Positions 20,961 to 33,751 are shown, numbered from the stretch's first letter. The stretch is 64,000 bases of DNA from Podarcis raffonei (GCF_027172205.1 NC_070614.1:33408001-33472000), one strand, 5' to 3'. Numbers and translations are program-made. Notes: generated by a model from the letters alone, not told the origin.

Positions 20961-23918
20961 TCCTCAATTTGCTAGGCAGTGTTTTCCCAATCTTCATTCC
21001 TCAAGACACCTCAAGTTTGTTCATTTTCATTTCCATGCCAAAAGTCCAAAAGGGGCTCTTCCATTGTTATTATCGCTAAATATCAAGAATAGTCCCAGAT
21101 GACGACTTTACCTTCAAGAAGTTCTAACATTCCTTATAAGGATAATAATCCATAACTATTTACTTATTGTATTTTCATTAACTCATACCCAATTTAATAT
21201 AGTTGACCATGATTTCCCATTTAAATTTGGAAAGAAAAGGCCTTCCTTTTCCATTTCTTCCATACTTTTTCCAAACGAACCACCAGACACTTGGTGGCTT
21301 TTTCCTCTGAGTTCATTTCAGCTTGTAGACAAGATCCTTTCTCTCTCAACTCTATCTCTGATGTCTCAGGATGTTTTTAAATGTTTCTATCTATGGTTCC
21401 ATTCCTCTCCTCCAGCACCACAACACCATCATTTGTCTATTTCAGTCATCCACATTCATATGTCTCCTCAACCTTTACCATTCCACTTTCATATTCAGGC
21501 AGATGTTGATCAATATTGTTTTCCAAAGGTCTGGCCTTTTCTGATCCATTTTCATTCACCATTGTAAGCATCTCAGCTCTAAGCTCTTCTGACTGCTCAT
21601 CCAATAATCACCGCATGATACCAACAATCTTTGCCATATTGGATTCTGTTAACCTCCCACTTAGCAGTGTCTGCCTATAAAAGCTTTAAGTAAACAGTGC
21701 ATTCTATTCCCATGCTGAATTCAGTTTCATTTTTATAGCCAGTGCCACACAAACAAGATGGAAAATTTAAAGTACTATAAAATGAAGATTTTTAACAAAG
21801 CAGAGTGCCCTTCTCCACCACAGATAATTAATATAAGCCTTTTGCTTTGTTAATTAATGCCTCCTCTTTAATTAGTCAGAGTCTTTATTATTTTATTGTT
21901 TCTAATGTTTTGTGCTCTACTGTTGTACAGATGATACTATTGTCAATGGTTCCAATTGGTTTAATAATACTTCCATTCCATGCCAGCTCCTAGGCTTCAC
22001 TCAAGATTGGATCCAGGGTTTGGAAACAATTTTCAATGTGGTCATTGCTTCCTTTACTTTGTAGTCATTCATCTTTTTCTCAGGATTGAAGCTATGGCCT
22101 CCAGCCTAGTCCAGAAACAAATGCCACTTCATTTTTGCAAGTATCTCTCATTTTGGCAATAGCTCTTCTTTGAAGGCTTCCACAGAGGTCTCTTTCAGTA
22201 ATTTGCACCAGTTATATGAACCTCTGTCTTGCATCTTTAGCTTTGTTCTAGATGCCTATGTCTGCTATTACTCTTGCCTCCCTTCAGGCTTCCAAAGCCC
22301 ATCCTGGGCCTCTTCTTAAATCCCTTACCATTCTGCTCCAGTTCATTTTTGTGTTTTTTAATTCTAAATTGCCCTCTAATCCTTGAATGAAGTGTGATGT
22401 ATAAATTAAATAAAAAGCTTTCCCCCAACAACCATTTTATGACCATTCCCGAACCCTGACTTTTATTTACACACATGTGGACCCAGTCACCACAATTTGA
22501 GTGAAATTCTGCTTTCCTATTTATCTACAATTATGAGTCAATGAGATGTGGCAGACTGTCCAGTAACCGACCTACTAAAACTGAGCTTGAAGCCTCTCCA
22601 AACTTAGCTAGCCCATTATTGACACTAGGCTACAAGTTTTACTGACACTTTGATACCTGCTAGGATGCCTTTAGCTTCTATCAGGAATAAAATTCAGCTT
22701 AGTTAATAGCTAACATTTTTTGAAATTATATAACATTATTATACTAAGCTTTATCACATAAGCAAAATGAGTTACCTGCAACAAAATAATAAAAAAATGC
22801 TACAAGAAAGTATACCAGCCAGTATCCATTGACATTAATTATATTTTGCTGATTAATGTGAAGATAATAAATAGGCAGTTTTCTGTATGCTTATTGCCCT
22901 TTATTTGGAAAGAATTTCACTACCATCACTCCTAATTATCTGAAATTAAGTATGCAGGCACATATGGAGAAGGCTGCTGGTGAAGTGCATAGTAGTCCAC
23001 CCAAAGCTTCTGCCATAATAATTTGTTTTAAGGTGCTCTGTGGCCCTTCGGCGATATCTTAGTTCTGCCCAGAGTAGACCTGCTAAGTCAGTGGACCTAA
23101 TTACTCATGCCCACTTCAGTGGTTCCGCTCTGGAGTGTGACTAGCTTTGACTTTACAACCCTTTCTTGGACTAACTTTGGCTTCTGCTGCGGTAGGCGAA
23201 CAGGGTGGCTACTCTGCTTCGTCACCTACCTGGAGAAAAGAAAAACTGAGCACAGCAACAGCCTGCTGCAGAAAGGCTTGCAGGACATTCAGGGAAGCAG
23301 GGGCAAGGGAGAGAGGGAGACACAGGGGGAGGGGTGATGAGGGGGCAGTACTGGACCTTTTAATCTAGAAAAAAGGCACTGGTTTTAACCATGAGACTTC
23401 AGAGGCACACCCAAAGCAGAGCTGCAGGCCATCTGGCTTTCCAGACATGTTTGGTCTGTTCATGAGAAATAGCTTTCTCACAAGAAGCCATTTACTCCCA
23501 AGGAATCCTTGTTCTTCATACAGGAAATCCAGCAGCTGCCTGCTGCCTGAGTTTGCACCATTAGGCCCTGGTAACACCCCCCTCCCCAATCTCAGCGATA
23601 GCTCACCCTCAACTTTTCATTCTGTGCATTGGCCCTTTGTGTCTTAGAAAATATAATGGATTTCCAAGACCCCTGAAGGCCTGTATCTCCTCTCTTTCTC
23701 AGTTTCAGTTGACACAGTCTGTTCCTTTGTAATATTTGCCTTGAGGCACGTCAGGGCCTACTCAAAGATGACTCCTCTAGCTGGGGCATGGCAGTTATTA
23801 TATCTTAAGAGGTGTACAAATCTGTGCAGTTTTGACTAGTTCAGTACCCATGTTGGTTCAAAATGCCATTGGATAATTGCCAAACATAGACCAAAACATA
23901 CTCCTTAAACCCAGGAAC
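20961..23918. other. Intergenic gap between V2R-C relic and V2R-D
   Basis: About 3 kb without a supported gene. Around 22240-22430 the sequence ends in GTGATGTATAAATTAAATAA, which resembles a LINE 3' terminus. The short open frames at 21361-24038 lack introns, domains or relatives that I can recognise. Confidence 0.5.
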
Positions 23919-24269
23919 TACCATGCCAAATGCCTTGGCCTCTGCCCAGTATACCTGAAGGAGCGTCTCCACCCCCATCATTCTGCTCAGACACTGCAGT
24001 CCAGTGCAGAGGGTCTTCTGGTAGCTCCCACGCTGCAAGAAGCCAAGTTACAGGGAACCAGGCAGAGGGCCTTCTTGGTGGTGGCACCCACCCTGTGGAA
24101 CACCCTCCCACCAAAGAGAAAAACAACTACCAGACCTTTAGAAGACATCTGAAGGCAGCCCTGTTTGGGGAAGCTTTTAATGTTTAATAGGTTATTGTAT
24201 TTTAATATTCTGTTGGAAGCTGCCCAGAGTGGCTGGGGAAACCTAGCCAGATGGGTGGGGTATAAATAA

Positions 24270-24304
<35 letters not shown>
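23919..24304 (+). mobile_element. LINE 3' end with (ATT)n tail abutting the V2R-D stop codon
   Basis: A plus-strand LINE terminus. GGGAACCAGGCAGAGGGCCT and TGGTGGTGGCACCCACCCTG encode the AFLVVAPTLWNTLP-type end of a reverse transcriptase. GTGGCTGGGGAAACCTAGCC, GGGTGGGGTATAAATAAA and an ATT repeat follow. The repeat runs right up to the TAA of V2R-D on the other strand, so the transcript's 3' UTR would be antisense LINE. Confidence 0.85.
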
Positions 24305-24305
<1 letters not shown>

Positions 24306-25206
24306 TAGGTTTTATTACATTTTAATTGTTCTCTGTTATTTAACTCAGGCCTGAACACAATTACGTAGAATTTTGGGGAAAATATGCAAAAAAGTAGCCC
24401 AGCACTAGATGATAAGATAGCAAAGATCTCCACAGCTACCATGTACTTTCCTTTGGTACTCAGGTATGCTGGAACAAATGATATCCAAACACTGCAAAAG
24501 ACCAACATGCTGAAAGTGATAAATTTGGCTTCATTGAAACTGTCAGGTAACTTCCTAGCAAGAAATGCCACAGTGAAAGTGACAGCAGCTAGGAAGCCCA
24601 TATACCCCAAGACACCATAAAACATGGAAACTGAGCCCTCTTTACACTCTGCTATGATTTTCCCAATCAGGGAGTGCATATCTGTATGTGCGTAAGGTGG
24701 AGAAGTACTCAACCAAAAAGCACAGATTCCTGTTTGAACAAAGGTGCAAGAAAATACAATAGATTTTCCAAGCCTATTCCCCAACCATTTTCTTATCCTT
24801 GATCCTGGTTTGGTTGCCATAAATGCCAGAACCACAATGATGGTTTTTGCTAAAACACAGGAGAGAGCCACAGAGAATATGATGCCAAAAGCACTTTGTT
24901 GGAGAAAGCAACTCACCTGTCCAGGCTGCCCCATAAAAAGGAAAGAGCAGAGGAAACAAAGGAGGAGTGAGATGAGAAGAATGTAGGTTAGACTTCGATT
25001 ATTGGCTTTGACTATGGGAGTGTTTTTGTGCTTAATAAATATTACCATTATCAAAGCTGTGGTGAGAGCAAAAGCAAGAGCAGAGAAAACTAAAGTCATC
25101 CCTAAAGGTTCTTCATAAGAGAGGTAGGTTATAACTTTAGGAATGCATTGGCTTTGATCCAAATTTGGATATTGATCTTCTGGACATCTAGTGCAAGCAT
25201 CCATAT
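24305..25206 (-). CDS. V2R-D exon 6, seven-helix domain
   Basis: 902 bp, open, [20 protein letters not shown] to LKCNKT-TAA. Motifs: [56 protein letters not shown] and [19 protein letters not shown]. Very close to V2R-B. Confidence 0.96.
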
Positions 25207-28200
25207 CTAAAAAGTAGAAGAAAGATGAAAGATGTTATATTAAAGAAAGATGTTACATTGAATAATGTGGAATATTTTTGTACACTTTGTATGCAGTATG
25301 TACGTATCTATAACTTTTGTATATTTATAGATGGATGAATTAAGACTTTAAATATTTGTATTTGAAATTGTAATAATAAAATTGTTAAAAATTAAAAAGA
25401 AAAGCATGCTTTTTAATGCTTAATAATTCCAGAATTATTGGAAATGAGTAAGATATTTGTGCTACACATTTTGTCAATTTATTTTAATGGTTAATGAGTG
25501 ATGACAGCAGAACATAAGCATTTGTGACAAAGTTCTCATTTTTAATCTACTATCATACACACTTTAAAGTTGGTCAAAAGCTGTAATTGGAAAATGACGT
25601 CTGCTGCTAAAAAGAAACGAAACATGAAGCATAATTTTCATGATCAGTGTGTGAGCCAATTTAAATCTCTCCATTCAAAACTCACCAGGGACATGATTAC
25701 CACTCATCTTAATCTTCTACCTAAAGGATAAGCAGTTGTCTGTTTTAAGGGCATTAGGTCCCTTAACCAGGAACTGTACATAATAAGGGAAAGCAAATTA
25801 TTCAGCAGTCCCAGTATATGTATGGAACGCTTACCTTGACTGATACTACAGTAAGTGGACTGAGGAATGTACTTGGCATTAGGAAATTAATTCTATTAAT
25901 GCTATATTAATACTATTAATACAATTCAGCTTTCCCTATTGCATCTTACAAGATATTTTTGCAATAAAATATTGAATGAGAGATGGTGCAGCCAATGGCA
26001 ATGATTAGCAAAATATACTACATCTCTAATGTGTAAGTCCAGGTCCTGATTACAACAGCCAATATCAAAACATCACTATGAGCACAGAGAGTAGCGGCTT
26101 TGTCTATTGTATGCCTTTTGTGTGGATTGGGTAATTTGGAACAGGAAATTTCTATGATATTGGTGTAAAGTACTAAAGTGGACACACTTTAAAGTGGACA
26201 CAATTTGAACATGCACACAATGCCAATTTATCACCTCCTGCCTTTATGTAGAAGACTTGAGATGGTCTCTCCCAAGGTGAGAGACACTGAGGGTCACAAA
26301 GGGTCTGGTCAGCTATTTAAGCTGGATTGATCCACAAACCACCTTCTCAGCTGCAGTGCTCTGCCTCCCTTTACAGCGAGGAGTTTGCTATTTGAGTTGA
26401 GTTGGAATTTTTGAGCTAACTGTATCATACATCATGTACTTAACCCCTGTGACAAACTTATTTCCTACCTGTTTGGTTAGAAATCTTTCCTTCTGGACAC
26501 GGAACACAATCATAACAGCAAAATGGCTTCCCTTCTTTCTCTTTTCTTCTGTGACCGGGGTGGCACTTGTCATTACACACAGAAATAGGAAGAACCTATA
26601 GAGAAACATTAGGGATTGAGAAAGTGTGTGTCTCTTTCTCTCTTTCTCTCTGTGTGTGCTTGTTCTAAAGCTAGGTACTATGAGATGGAGCAACTGTTGG
26701 CAATTCATGTATACTCTTCCTTCACAATTTCCTTCATCATTCTTCCATTTCTTACACATAGTCCATGAACATTTCATGTATTCTACATTGTTCATTATTT
26801 TTTTCTGGTTTTCAACTCCTATTATGTCACATAACTTTATCTTCTTAAGCCTCTTTGAGATTTTGTTTTTGTATAAAGTGGCTCATAAGTGTTAATAATA
26901 ATATATGACAAAATGAGATCTCCAGTAACCTCATTCAAGTTAAAGCAACCCAGAGTACATACTAGAAACCTTGAAAACATTAATCAACTGAAGATTGGGG
27001 TACTCCAAACAAAGATTGTAGAGCATGTAACATCACTAAAATGTACTAATAACATTGAAAAGAACTCACACATTTGAACAATCTATTTCCAGTTATTTGG
27101 AACTAAAGATTTGTTGTTTGTTCTGTCTCACCTGGTTATACTTGCTATGCCACACAATGCTTTCATCTTGTATGGTTAACTGTTTTCCTGGAGGAGCCCG
27201 AAGATCCAGGCTTCCAATTTTGACTCTACCAAAAGATTTATTTGGAAACATTACCCAGTTGATCACATCAAATCCTGCAACTAACTCCCCATTTTCATCA
27301 AATTGTATTGTCTCTCCAGCACTGTTGTTGAATGAGGTACCCTTTAGAAAGAAATGGAGCTATGTTCAAAGCAAGAATAAAGAAAGAGACAAATAGCAAG
27401 ATATTAGATGGCTGACATGGTGTTGCCAGATACTTTGTAAAGATATGAACTTGGAAATAGACAAAATGGGGGTTGCAGTGGGGAAAAGGGGAATAAATTT
27501 AAGAGTTAACCCAAATTCATTGTTGAATTGTACTTTCTGATATAAAAAGAGATAGCAGTGAATTCATCTCCATTTTCTTATTTTAACAAAAGCTTTCCTG
27601 CTATTGTAACTAGTAGTACAGTTGCAATGAGCAACCATACAGACTGCAGAACCTTTGGCTTAGCACTATGATCGGCACAGCGGAGCTATGTCGCTTCGTG
27701 ACTTCTGTAACAAAACTCTTAACAATTAATTCATGCCGAAGAAAGAAAAAGCCATGAACATAGCAATTTTTTTTGTAGGTGCTACTTTTTACAAACATGT
27801 GGAAAGCTCTGTTCTTTTAGTCTATACAAGAAAACTACACTGGTTTGGGTGAAATTACCTCCCATGGCAGATTCTGAGCCACCAGTTTCCTTCCAACTAC
27901 GTGTCTTCTGTATTTTGATATGGATTTATACATGGCATGCAGAACATGCAGAACTGTGTGGACAGCATTGTACACAGCGTAGCTGTTGCCAGTCATGCCC
28001 ATTTCAAAGATAGATAATGGCAGACTCTTCAGTTTCTCCTCCACATTGCAGAATTTTTTAATCTTGTCACCCACACTATTCTTTTTCAATGAGCAGTTAA
28101 ATGTTTTCTCCCAGAAATCCTGCACCAAGCAGTTTTCTTTTGCCTCTGAAGGATTTAGATTCTGGAGAAATGTCTTGAATCCCGGTGGTTCATTTGAATG

Positions 28201-29143
28201 GACAGATAAGGAAAAGGCACCTTGAAAGGACTGCATATTCCAGGGGCTTTTACTGGTGGTTTTGAAATCCCAATGTGATGTCACAAGCAGCACTTTACCT
28301 GAAGGAAGATGTGCTGTATGAAGATACCAGATCAAGATATCCATTACTACAGGAGTTCCATATACAACAATTATATTGGCTTTGCTGGTGGCATCTGATA
28401 TTGTAGAAAATATTGCAGTATTCCATTTCCCTGACATATCAGCAGCATAAGCCCATGGTTGTATATTTGTTATAAAAGCAATACAGATGCCATTTAAAGA
28501 AAGCTGTGGCACTAGAGCTTGCAAAAATCTTTCTGCACTGAATAATTTCACAGTTAATAGCCCAACCCATGTCCATCCGAAATGCAGAAGTAAGTGGACC
28601 ATCCCACTGTACTCATAGTTGTTATTTGGCACCATCCGGTATAAGGAAGGGAAGAGTTTTCTTTCTATAAACCTTGAGTCAAGGGAGCCAATCGTGAACT
28701 AAGAATAAAACATAGATATAATGATATGAAGGTCACAAAAACTGCATTAAATCACTCACCAGTGTGCAGTACATTTGCTTGCATACACTGGTGTGATTTA
28801 AATTAATATTTCATTTGTAATACAAAAATGTGTTCATTCAGGAGATGCACATCAGTATATAGTTAGACAAATCTTTCTCAGTGAGGAACAGTGAGATGAA
28901 TGCATCTAGGGCTATAATAGACAGGAGAATGCTTTGGATCCAGTAGTTCTAAGAAACATTTTTTTGTAGCACACACATCTAGGATGGGCAAAGAAATCAC
29001 ACTGTCATACTTTTCCCCTTGCCTTTCACCTTAACCAATGTGTTATGTTTTAATGTCACATGTTCTTCTTCCCCATCCCCCTTTTAGGTTCACTCTGCCT
29101 GATTGGGTCTAATCCAGTGGCTACATTTAAGACCTTGTCCCAT

Positions 29144-29178
<35 letters not shown>

Positions 29179-32056
29179 TCCCTCTAGCACATGCAGTAGC
29201 TGCCTTCTAGATTGGTGAACCCACTCTCATCTGTTCAATCCACCGGAACCTGTCTCCACCTGCAGGGGAAGTCCCTAGCTCACTCAGGGTTTGAGATTCA
29301 TCAGCTATCCTCATCTGGTTTAGCCAGCCAGTCAAAGCTATTCCTGGGATGTGGCCACGATCACATGTGGTCACATGCTGACAGTGTCTAGGAGTCATGG
29401 GTGTGAGCTACCTCAGAAGGAGCATGATGTGTCCCCCACCAGAGCTACTAACCCTTTCCTAACACCTCTTATGCCTCTATTAAACTATTAAGGCATAATA
29501 TTTAAACTTTTGCTTGTTTGACTCTGAACCTCAAACTGACCCATTAAACACAATTTCATTTTGAATAACTTATGTTGTAGCATCTTAGTACTATCCCCTG
29601 TAATAGATACCTGTGGAATCTTGTATGGGTTTACAATGTTGGCCAGGTTGAGGGAGAGCTCAGAGTATTTTGACCCAACAATGGCTATCAAATTGTTCTG
29701 GGTATCACACTTGTAGTTGGGTAAAAGTCTGCGTTGTGTAGAAACAAGATCCAATGAGGCCTTGTAAGTCCTCTGAACACTGTGGTAGCTTTCATAGATG
29801 TGGTACCCCACAGTAACATTAGGTAGGATTGTGGGATTTTTTTTAATCTCCTCCATAGCAAATACTAAGGCCAGAATCTCCTGGTAGTTCTTTGGCACAA
29901 CACTGCAATAAAAAGTACATTCCATATAATAAAATGCCAAGAAATATCAAACGACCACAGAGAATACCATTTCTAATTCTCTTGGTTATCTCCAGTAAAG
30001 AATACCATATGTTATTATTCTTAATTCTTTGTAGTAGTATCAGCATTTTGCTTTTCATGAAAAAGTCACATCACTGTTCTGCTGCTTGTGGAATACTTCC
30101 CACAATACACAATGCATGCTAAGGCTTATGTGGCTGCAAATATATTTGGAGACATTTGCGGTAAGGATTTTCTCATATGGAATCACCTGAATATTTCATA
30201 CCCCTCACTTTCCATAGTTGTGACATGTTCCTAAGGTGGTGCTACCTATGCTTGCCTTCCTATGGATTAGACACACTGTTTTTTTGTTATATCTGCCGTT
30301 AAGAAATGTGCAGATGAATAATTAGTAGAGACACAGAGGCACTTCTAGAGTGTAGCACATCTGCTAACCCAGATCAGATGTCCAGACTGAAACTTTGAAT
30401 CCTGATGCTGCTGGTAGGCTTCAGTGAACTCACCACATGCCAGCTTCTGAATTGCAATACTGCTGTTTCTACACACACACACATACTTGTTAGTTACAAA
30501 ACTGGATTGGTGCTCAGCCTCTGAAAGTCAAGAACAATTTTCAGTTCTTCAGCTCCAACTAAGAAAATATCAACCAGCCATCCTGAGCTATGAAGACAAA
30601 GAGACTGTTAGCCAGCAGTCGGAACACCATATGAAAAATGCTTCACATACATTGTCAAAAAAAAAATCCTTGTTAAGTAGGATAGTATGGTTATCTCCAT
30701 ATGGATAATTGGAGAGGGTAGATGGGAAAAACATTCACTGGACAGAGGGTACATTCACATGTCAGGCAAGAATCTCACAGCTCTCATTTCTAACTACATT
30801 TAGAGCGAATTTTTCCAGTAATTACCATCAGGAATATTTAAAATTAATAGGAGAGAAGGCAAAAAGTAGATACTAAAGTACACATCACAACTATTAAGAA
30901 CATTCAACTAGATGACCGTCATGGTCTCTTCTAACTCTAGAATTCCGTGGCTCACTTTAATGTTTGAAATAAACATGGACAAGATTGATGCCACAAACAC
31001 AGGAGAAATATCAGAGAATAATCTGGCACAGAATTGCAAGCCTCAGGGGATGGAATATCCCAATATAGTACTTGAAAAATACTATTAAAATAAATACATT
31101 TTGTTTTATTATTTTTAAAAAGGCAATTGGGTTCATGAAAGAAAGAAGTGCTGCAGAGAAAATAGGAAGAGTTATGAAATGGTCAAAATGATCTTCTGTC
31201 CTAGCAGATGCAAGGAGAATACCAAATGCACACAATTGGGTTACAAAATGTTATGTCTAAATGACCTTAGAATGAAGTGCTGGAAATCTGGACCAAATTC
31301 TCAAATACTAAAAAATGTCTTATCCAGATATCATGGTAAGTACAATGTCAGAAGCACCTACATGTGGATTGCATGCCACTTTTTGTTAGGTAAAGAGCTC
31401 CCGTTGCTTCATTGTCTTTTCACAGTTTCTATGAGGTAAACAAATGAATGCTTTAGTTAAAAGAATGAAAATGCCTTACATGATGTCCTTGTTTAACACT
31501 GAAGAAGGCTGTTTATTGAAAATATGAGTGAAGTTCACCAAATAGAACCGAGAAGCAATTTGTCCAATGAAAAGGTCTCCTGACTGAGAAAACTCCTGTT
31601 AAATAAAGAAGTAGTCATTACCTCTACATTTAGAGGATCAGAAATTCAAGCTGAAAGAACCAGGATCAATTTTGTTCACAAGGGAGAAGACCAAGCAGAA
31701 ACCCATTTTTCAAAGAAAATCTCATTTCTAAACACAGTTTTATTCAACTGCAGTTAGCATATTCAGATCAGTCTGGTTGTGACCTGCTTTCAATGAGACC
31801 TCACTGCCACTTTGACCAGTTGGTTTAAGATAATGCCTCCATTACTATCAGTTTGACTGTATTTTACATTTCTTAATCACACACTTCTATTCACCAATGT
31901 TGCATAAAAGTCTCCCAGCTAAGGAAAATCCTGTGAAATAAAGGAGTTACTTACTCTGCAGCTATTGGAATGAGTCTTCAAGATAGGAGGAATGCAAATG
32001 GTCTTGCTCACAATATGTGGGAGAAGACCAAACAGAAACACAAATAACATCACCAT
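24305..32056 (-). CDS. V2R-D, vomeronasal type-2 receptor with a split first exon
   Basis: A receptor gene with predicted exons 32056-31955 (1a), 31595-31480 (1b), 29902-29611, 28698-27859, 27359-27132, 26595-26469 and 25206-24305. Exons 2-6 are fully open with proper splice sites and the same phases as V2R-B. Exon 1 exists as two tandem copies, each broken alone. Splicing AGA|GTAAGT (copy 2) to AACAG|GAG (copy 1) joins them in frame and gives a product of about 868 residues. If this splice is not used, the gene has no intact start and is a young pseudogene. The complementary pattern of decay in the two copies favours the splice. Role as for other V2Rs: a vomeronasal chemoreceptor with unknown ligand. 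Confidence 0.82.
25207..26468. other. V2R-D intron 5
   Basis: AT-rich. Around 26040-26110 it shares ancestral intron sequence with V2R-B and V2R-C. No gene or clear repeat otherwise. Confidence 0.5.
26469..26595 (-). CDS. V2R-D exon 5, cysteine-rich linker
   Basis: 127 bp: [20 protein letters not shown] then [22 protein letters not shown]. Acceptor CTATAG; donor ACAG|GTAGG. Confidence 0.95.
27132..27359 (-). CDS. V2R-D exon 4
   Basis: 228 bp: [40 protein letters not shown], ending [15 protein letters not shown]. Confidence 0.95.
27859..28698 (-). CDS. V2R-D exon 3, Venus-flytrap core
   Basis: 840 bp: [80 protein letters not shown] and NLPWE|GTAATT. Confidence 0.95.
29141..29175. repeat. 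(GT)n microsatellite
   Basis: About 17 GT units in intron 2 of V2R-D. Confidence 0.97.
29611..29902 (-). CDS. V2R-D exon 2
   Basis: 292 bp: [50 protein letters not shown]. The acceptor is TTGCAG. Confidence 0.95.
30340..30460. repeat. 121-bp segment, inverted copy at 33752-33872
   Basis: It begins CACTTCTAGAGTGTAGCACA and ends CTTCTGAATTGCAATAC. The reverse complement occurs in the L1-like element at 33752-33872 with about one mismatch (TCCAGACT versus TCCGGACT). The similarity stops abruptly at both ends. This copy is in V2R-D intron 1. Confidence 0.9.
30903..30955 (+). mobile_element. Short CR1-type tail fragment
   Basis: CAACTAGATGACCGTCATGG and TCTTCTAACTCTAGAATTCC recall the CR1 3' terminus seen at 2690-2830. 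Short and degraded. Confidence 0.45.
31480..31595 (-). CDS. V2R-D exon 1b (second half of the split first exon)
   Basis: Follows the acceptor TTTATTTAACAG and encodes [20 protein letters not shown], then [12 protein letters not shown] and KDI with a split codon at AT|GTAAGG. The sequence upstream in this copy (31596-31720) is a decayed signal-peptide half with stops, so this part cannot be translated without a splice to copy 2. Confidence 0.75.
31596..31954 (-). other. Predicted new intron created by exon duplication
   Basis: 359 nt from GTAAGT (31954-31949) to AACAG (31600-31596). It consists of the decayed 3' half of exon copy 2, the duplicated 5' flank, and the decayed 5' half of exon copy 1. 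A polypyrimidine-like ACTTCTTTATTT precedes the acceptor. Confidence 0.65.
31955..32056 (-). CDS. V2R-D exon 1a (signal-peptide half of the split first exon)
   Basis: Encodes [18 protein letters not shown] and then [16 protein letters not shown] before AGA|GTAAGT, a strong donor. Read on without splicing it gives [11 protein letters not shown] and then a stop. Homologous to V2R-B exon 1, which starts [18 protein letters not shown]. Confidence 0.78.
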
Positions 32057-33229
32057 TTGGGGAACGAATCTTCCCTTCCAGAAACACATGCTTCGGTTTT
32101 CTTCAGATCACCCAGGTTATGACTTACTTTCAATGAGATTTACTCCATAACTACATTGATAAGTTGGTATTAGAGGATGTCAGCATCACTGTCCCACTCT
32201 TTCTACTTAATAATTCTTAATAGTCTTTCCCTATGCCAGTTATTTTTGTACCTTTCCTGTACCTATGCATAAAGGTTGTATTATTTTCCCATATAAGCAA
32301 TATCTAGAAATGGAGACTGCCTTGGGGAAATAGCGTGAGTTGCAGATTGCTCAAGCTACTCACAAACCATTTTCACTGGTAATAATCACAGAACATCCAA
32401 TTGTGTACTCTTACTCTAAAACTATCAGAACACAGAGTGACAGAACTATATCCAAACCTGACCCTTCGGGCCAGTTCTGAGCCTTGGAGAAACCTCTTAT
32501 AATCACTTTCTGACACAACAGTTTAGTTTTCTCAAGGCTTTCAAATATGCCATGGGGCTTGGTGAGCAGGACAATTATATGGGTATAATTATATGGGGAG
32601 GGAGAAGCAGTTCCACATGTGGTGACATTTATGTGGTCTCAAAAACAGCAAAACATTAGGAGAAGCAGAAGGTGTTAATTGGTGTGGTAAACTCATTATC
32701 TTTTGTCCAGAGTAGGATCACTCTGCTGCAATTAATTTAGTAGGGTTTCTGATCTTTTCTTCTATGAGTTAAAATATGAATGTTGTACAATGCTGAACAA
32801 TATGTTAAAATATTAATGTTTTTGCTGCTGGATATTATTCTTATTCTTATTCTTATTCTTATTTAATTCTAATTTCTACCCCACAGCTCCTGCCAATGGA
32901 ACTTTATTTTCCTCACTCTCTTTTTAAATCTCTTATCTATTTCTTTTTCTTTAGTTCTCTCTCTCTCTCTCCCTATCCCCCCCTTCTTTTTCTCCCATGT
33001 TCTCAGTGTATTTAGATCAATGTTTTGGTTTTGGACAAAAAAAAGGATATTAAGCTTTGCATTTCTCTTTAAAAATCCTAATAAAATTCATTCAAAAAAT
33101 GAAAAGATAAACAAACATAAATCAGTAATATCTAAGTTGGAAAAGGGCCCTGCCACTTTGATTTTCCTCCACTCTGTTTTATCCTCAGATAATGGACTAA
33201 TCTCTTTTATCAACACATATACAGTGGTA
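32057..33229 (-). promoter_or_regulatory. V2R-D 5' flank
   Basis: 32100-32290 is the second copy of flank also seen at 31740-31880. 32220-32700 aligns with the V2R-C relic promoter, including TTTTCTCAAGGC at 32527-32538. A simple (TTCTTA)n run lies near 32837. No gene. Confidence 0.5.
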
Positions 33230-33751
33230 CCTCGGGTTAAGTACTTAATTCGTTCCAGAGGTCTGTTCTTAACCTGAAACTGTTATTAACCTGACTTCCG
33301 GGTTGGCGCCATCGGCAAATGGCGGAGTTCCTCTGTTCTTCTGAGGAACTTGCTCTGTGAGATCGGGTCCTGCACTGCGGCGAAAACGGGGACCCTTCAA
33401 AAATCACAGGCGGGTGAAGCCTGTGACCTTGGGATTCAGCGGGCACCATTTGCGCCTCCCCTACTCGCAGGGAGACCCGATTTCGGGGCTCCGGAGCGAA
33501 GTGGGGTGAGTGGCGCGGTGCTGCGAACTGACTGCTTCTTTCACGGAGTGAAGCCGCACAGCCGTTGCCAGAGAGCGCTGACTTTTTCCTATGGACAATT
33601 TGATCCTAAAAGCAACTACCCGTGAGTAGAACAAATCGGAAGATTTTAAAAGAAAAAGGGTCAAAAAGAACTTTAATTTTAATTGGAGGATATAAAAAGG
33701 GAAAGAATCAATTTGGCAGCTACGCAGGGAGGCTCAAATAGGAAGCCTGCC

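Noticed and set aside
26388-26795. 135-residue minus-strand frame across V2R-D exon 5
   Set aside because: Exon 5 is in a different frame bounded by clear splice sites; this frame is a shadow with a chance extension.
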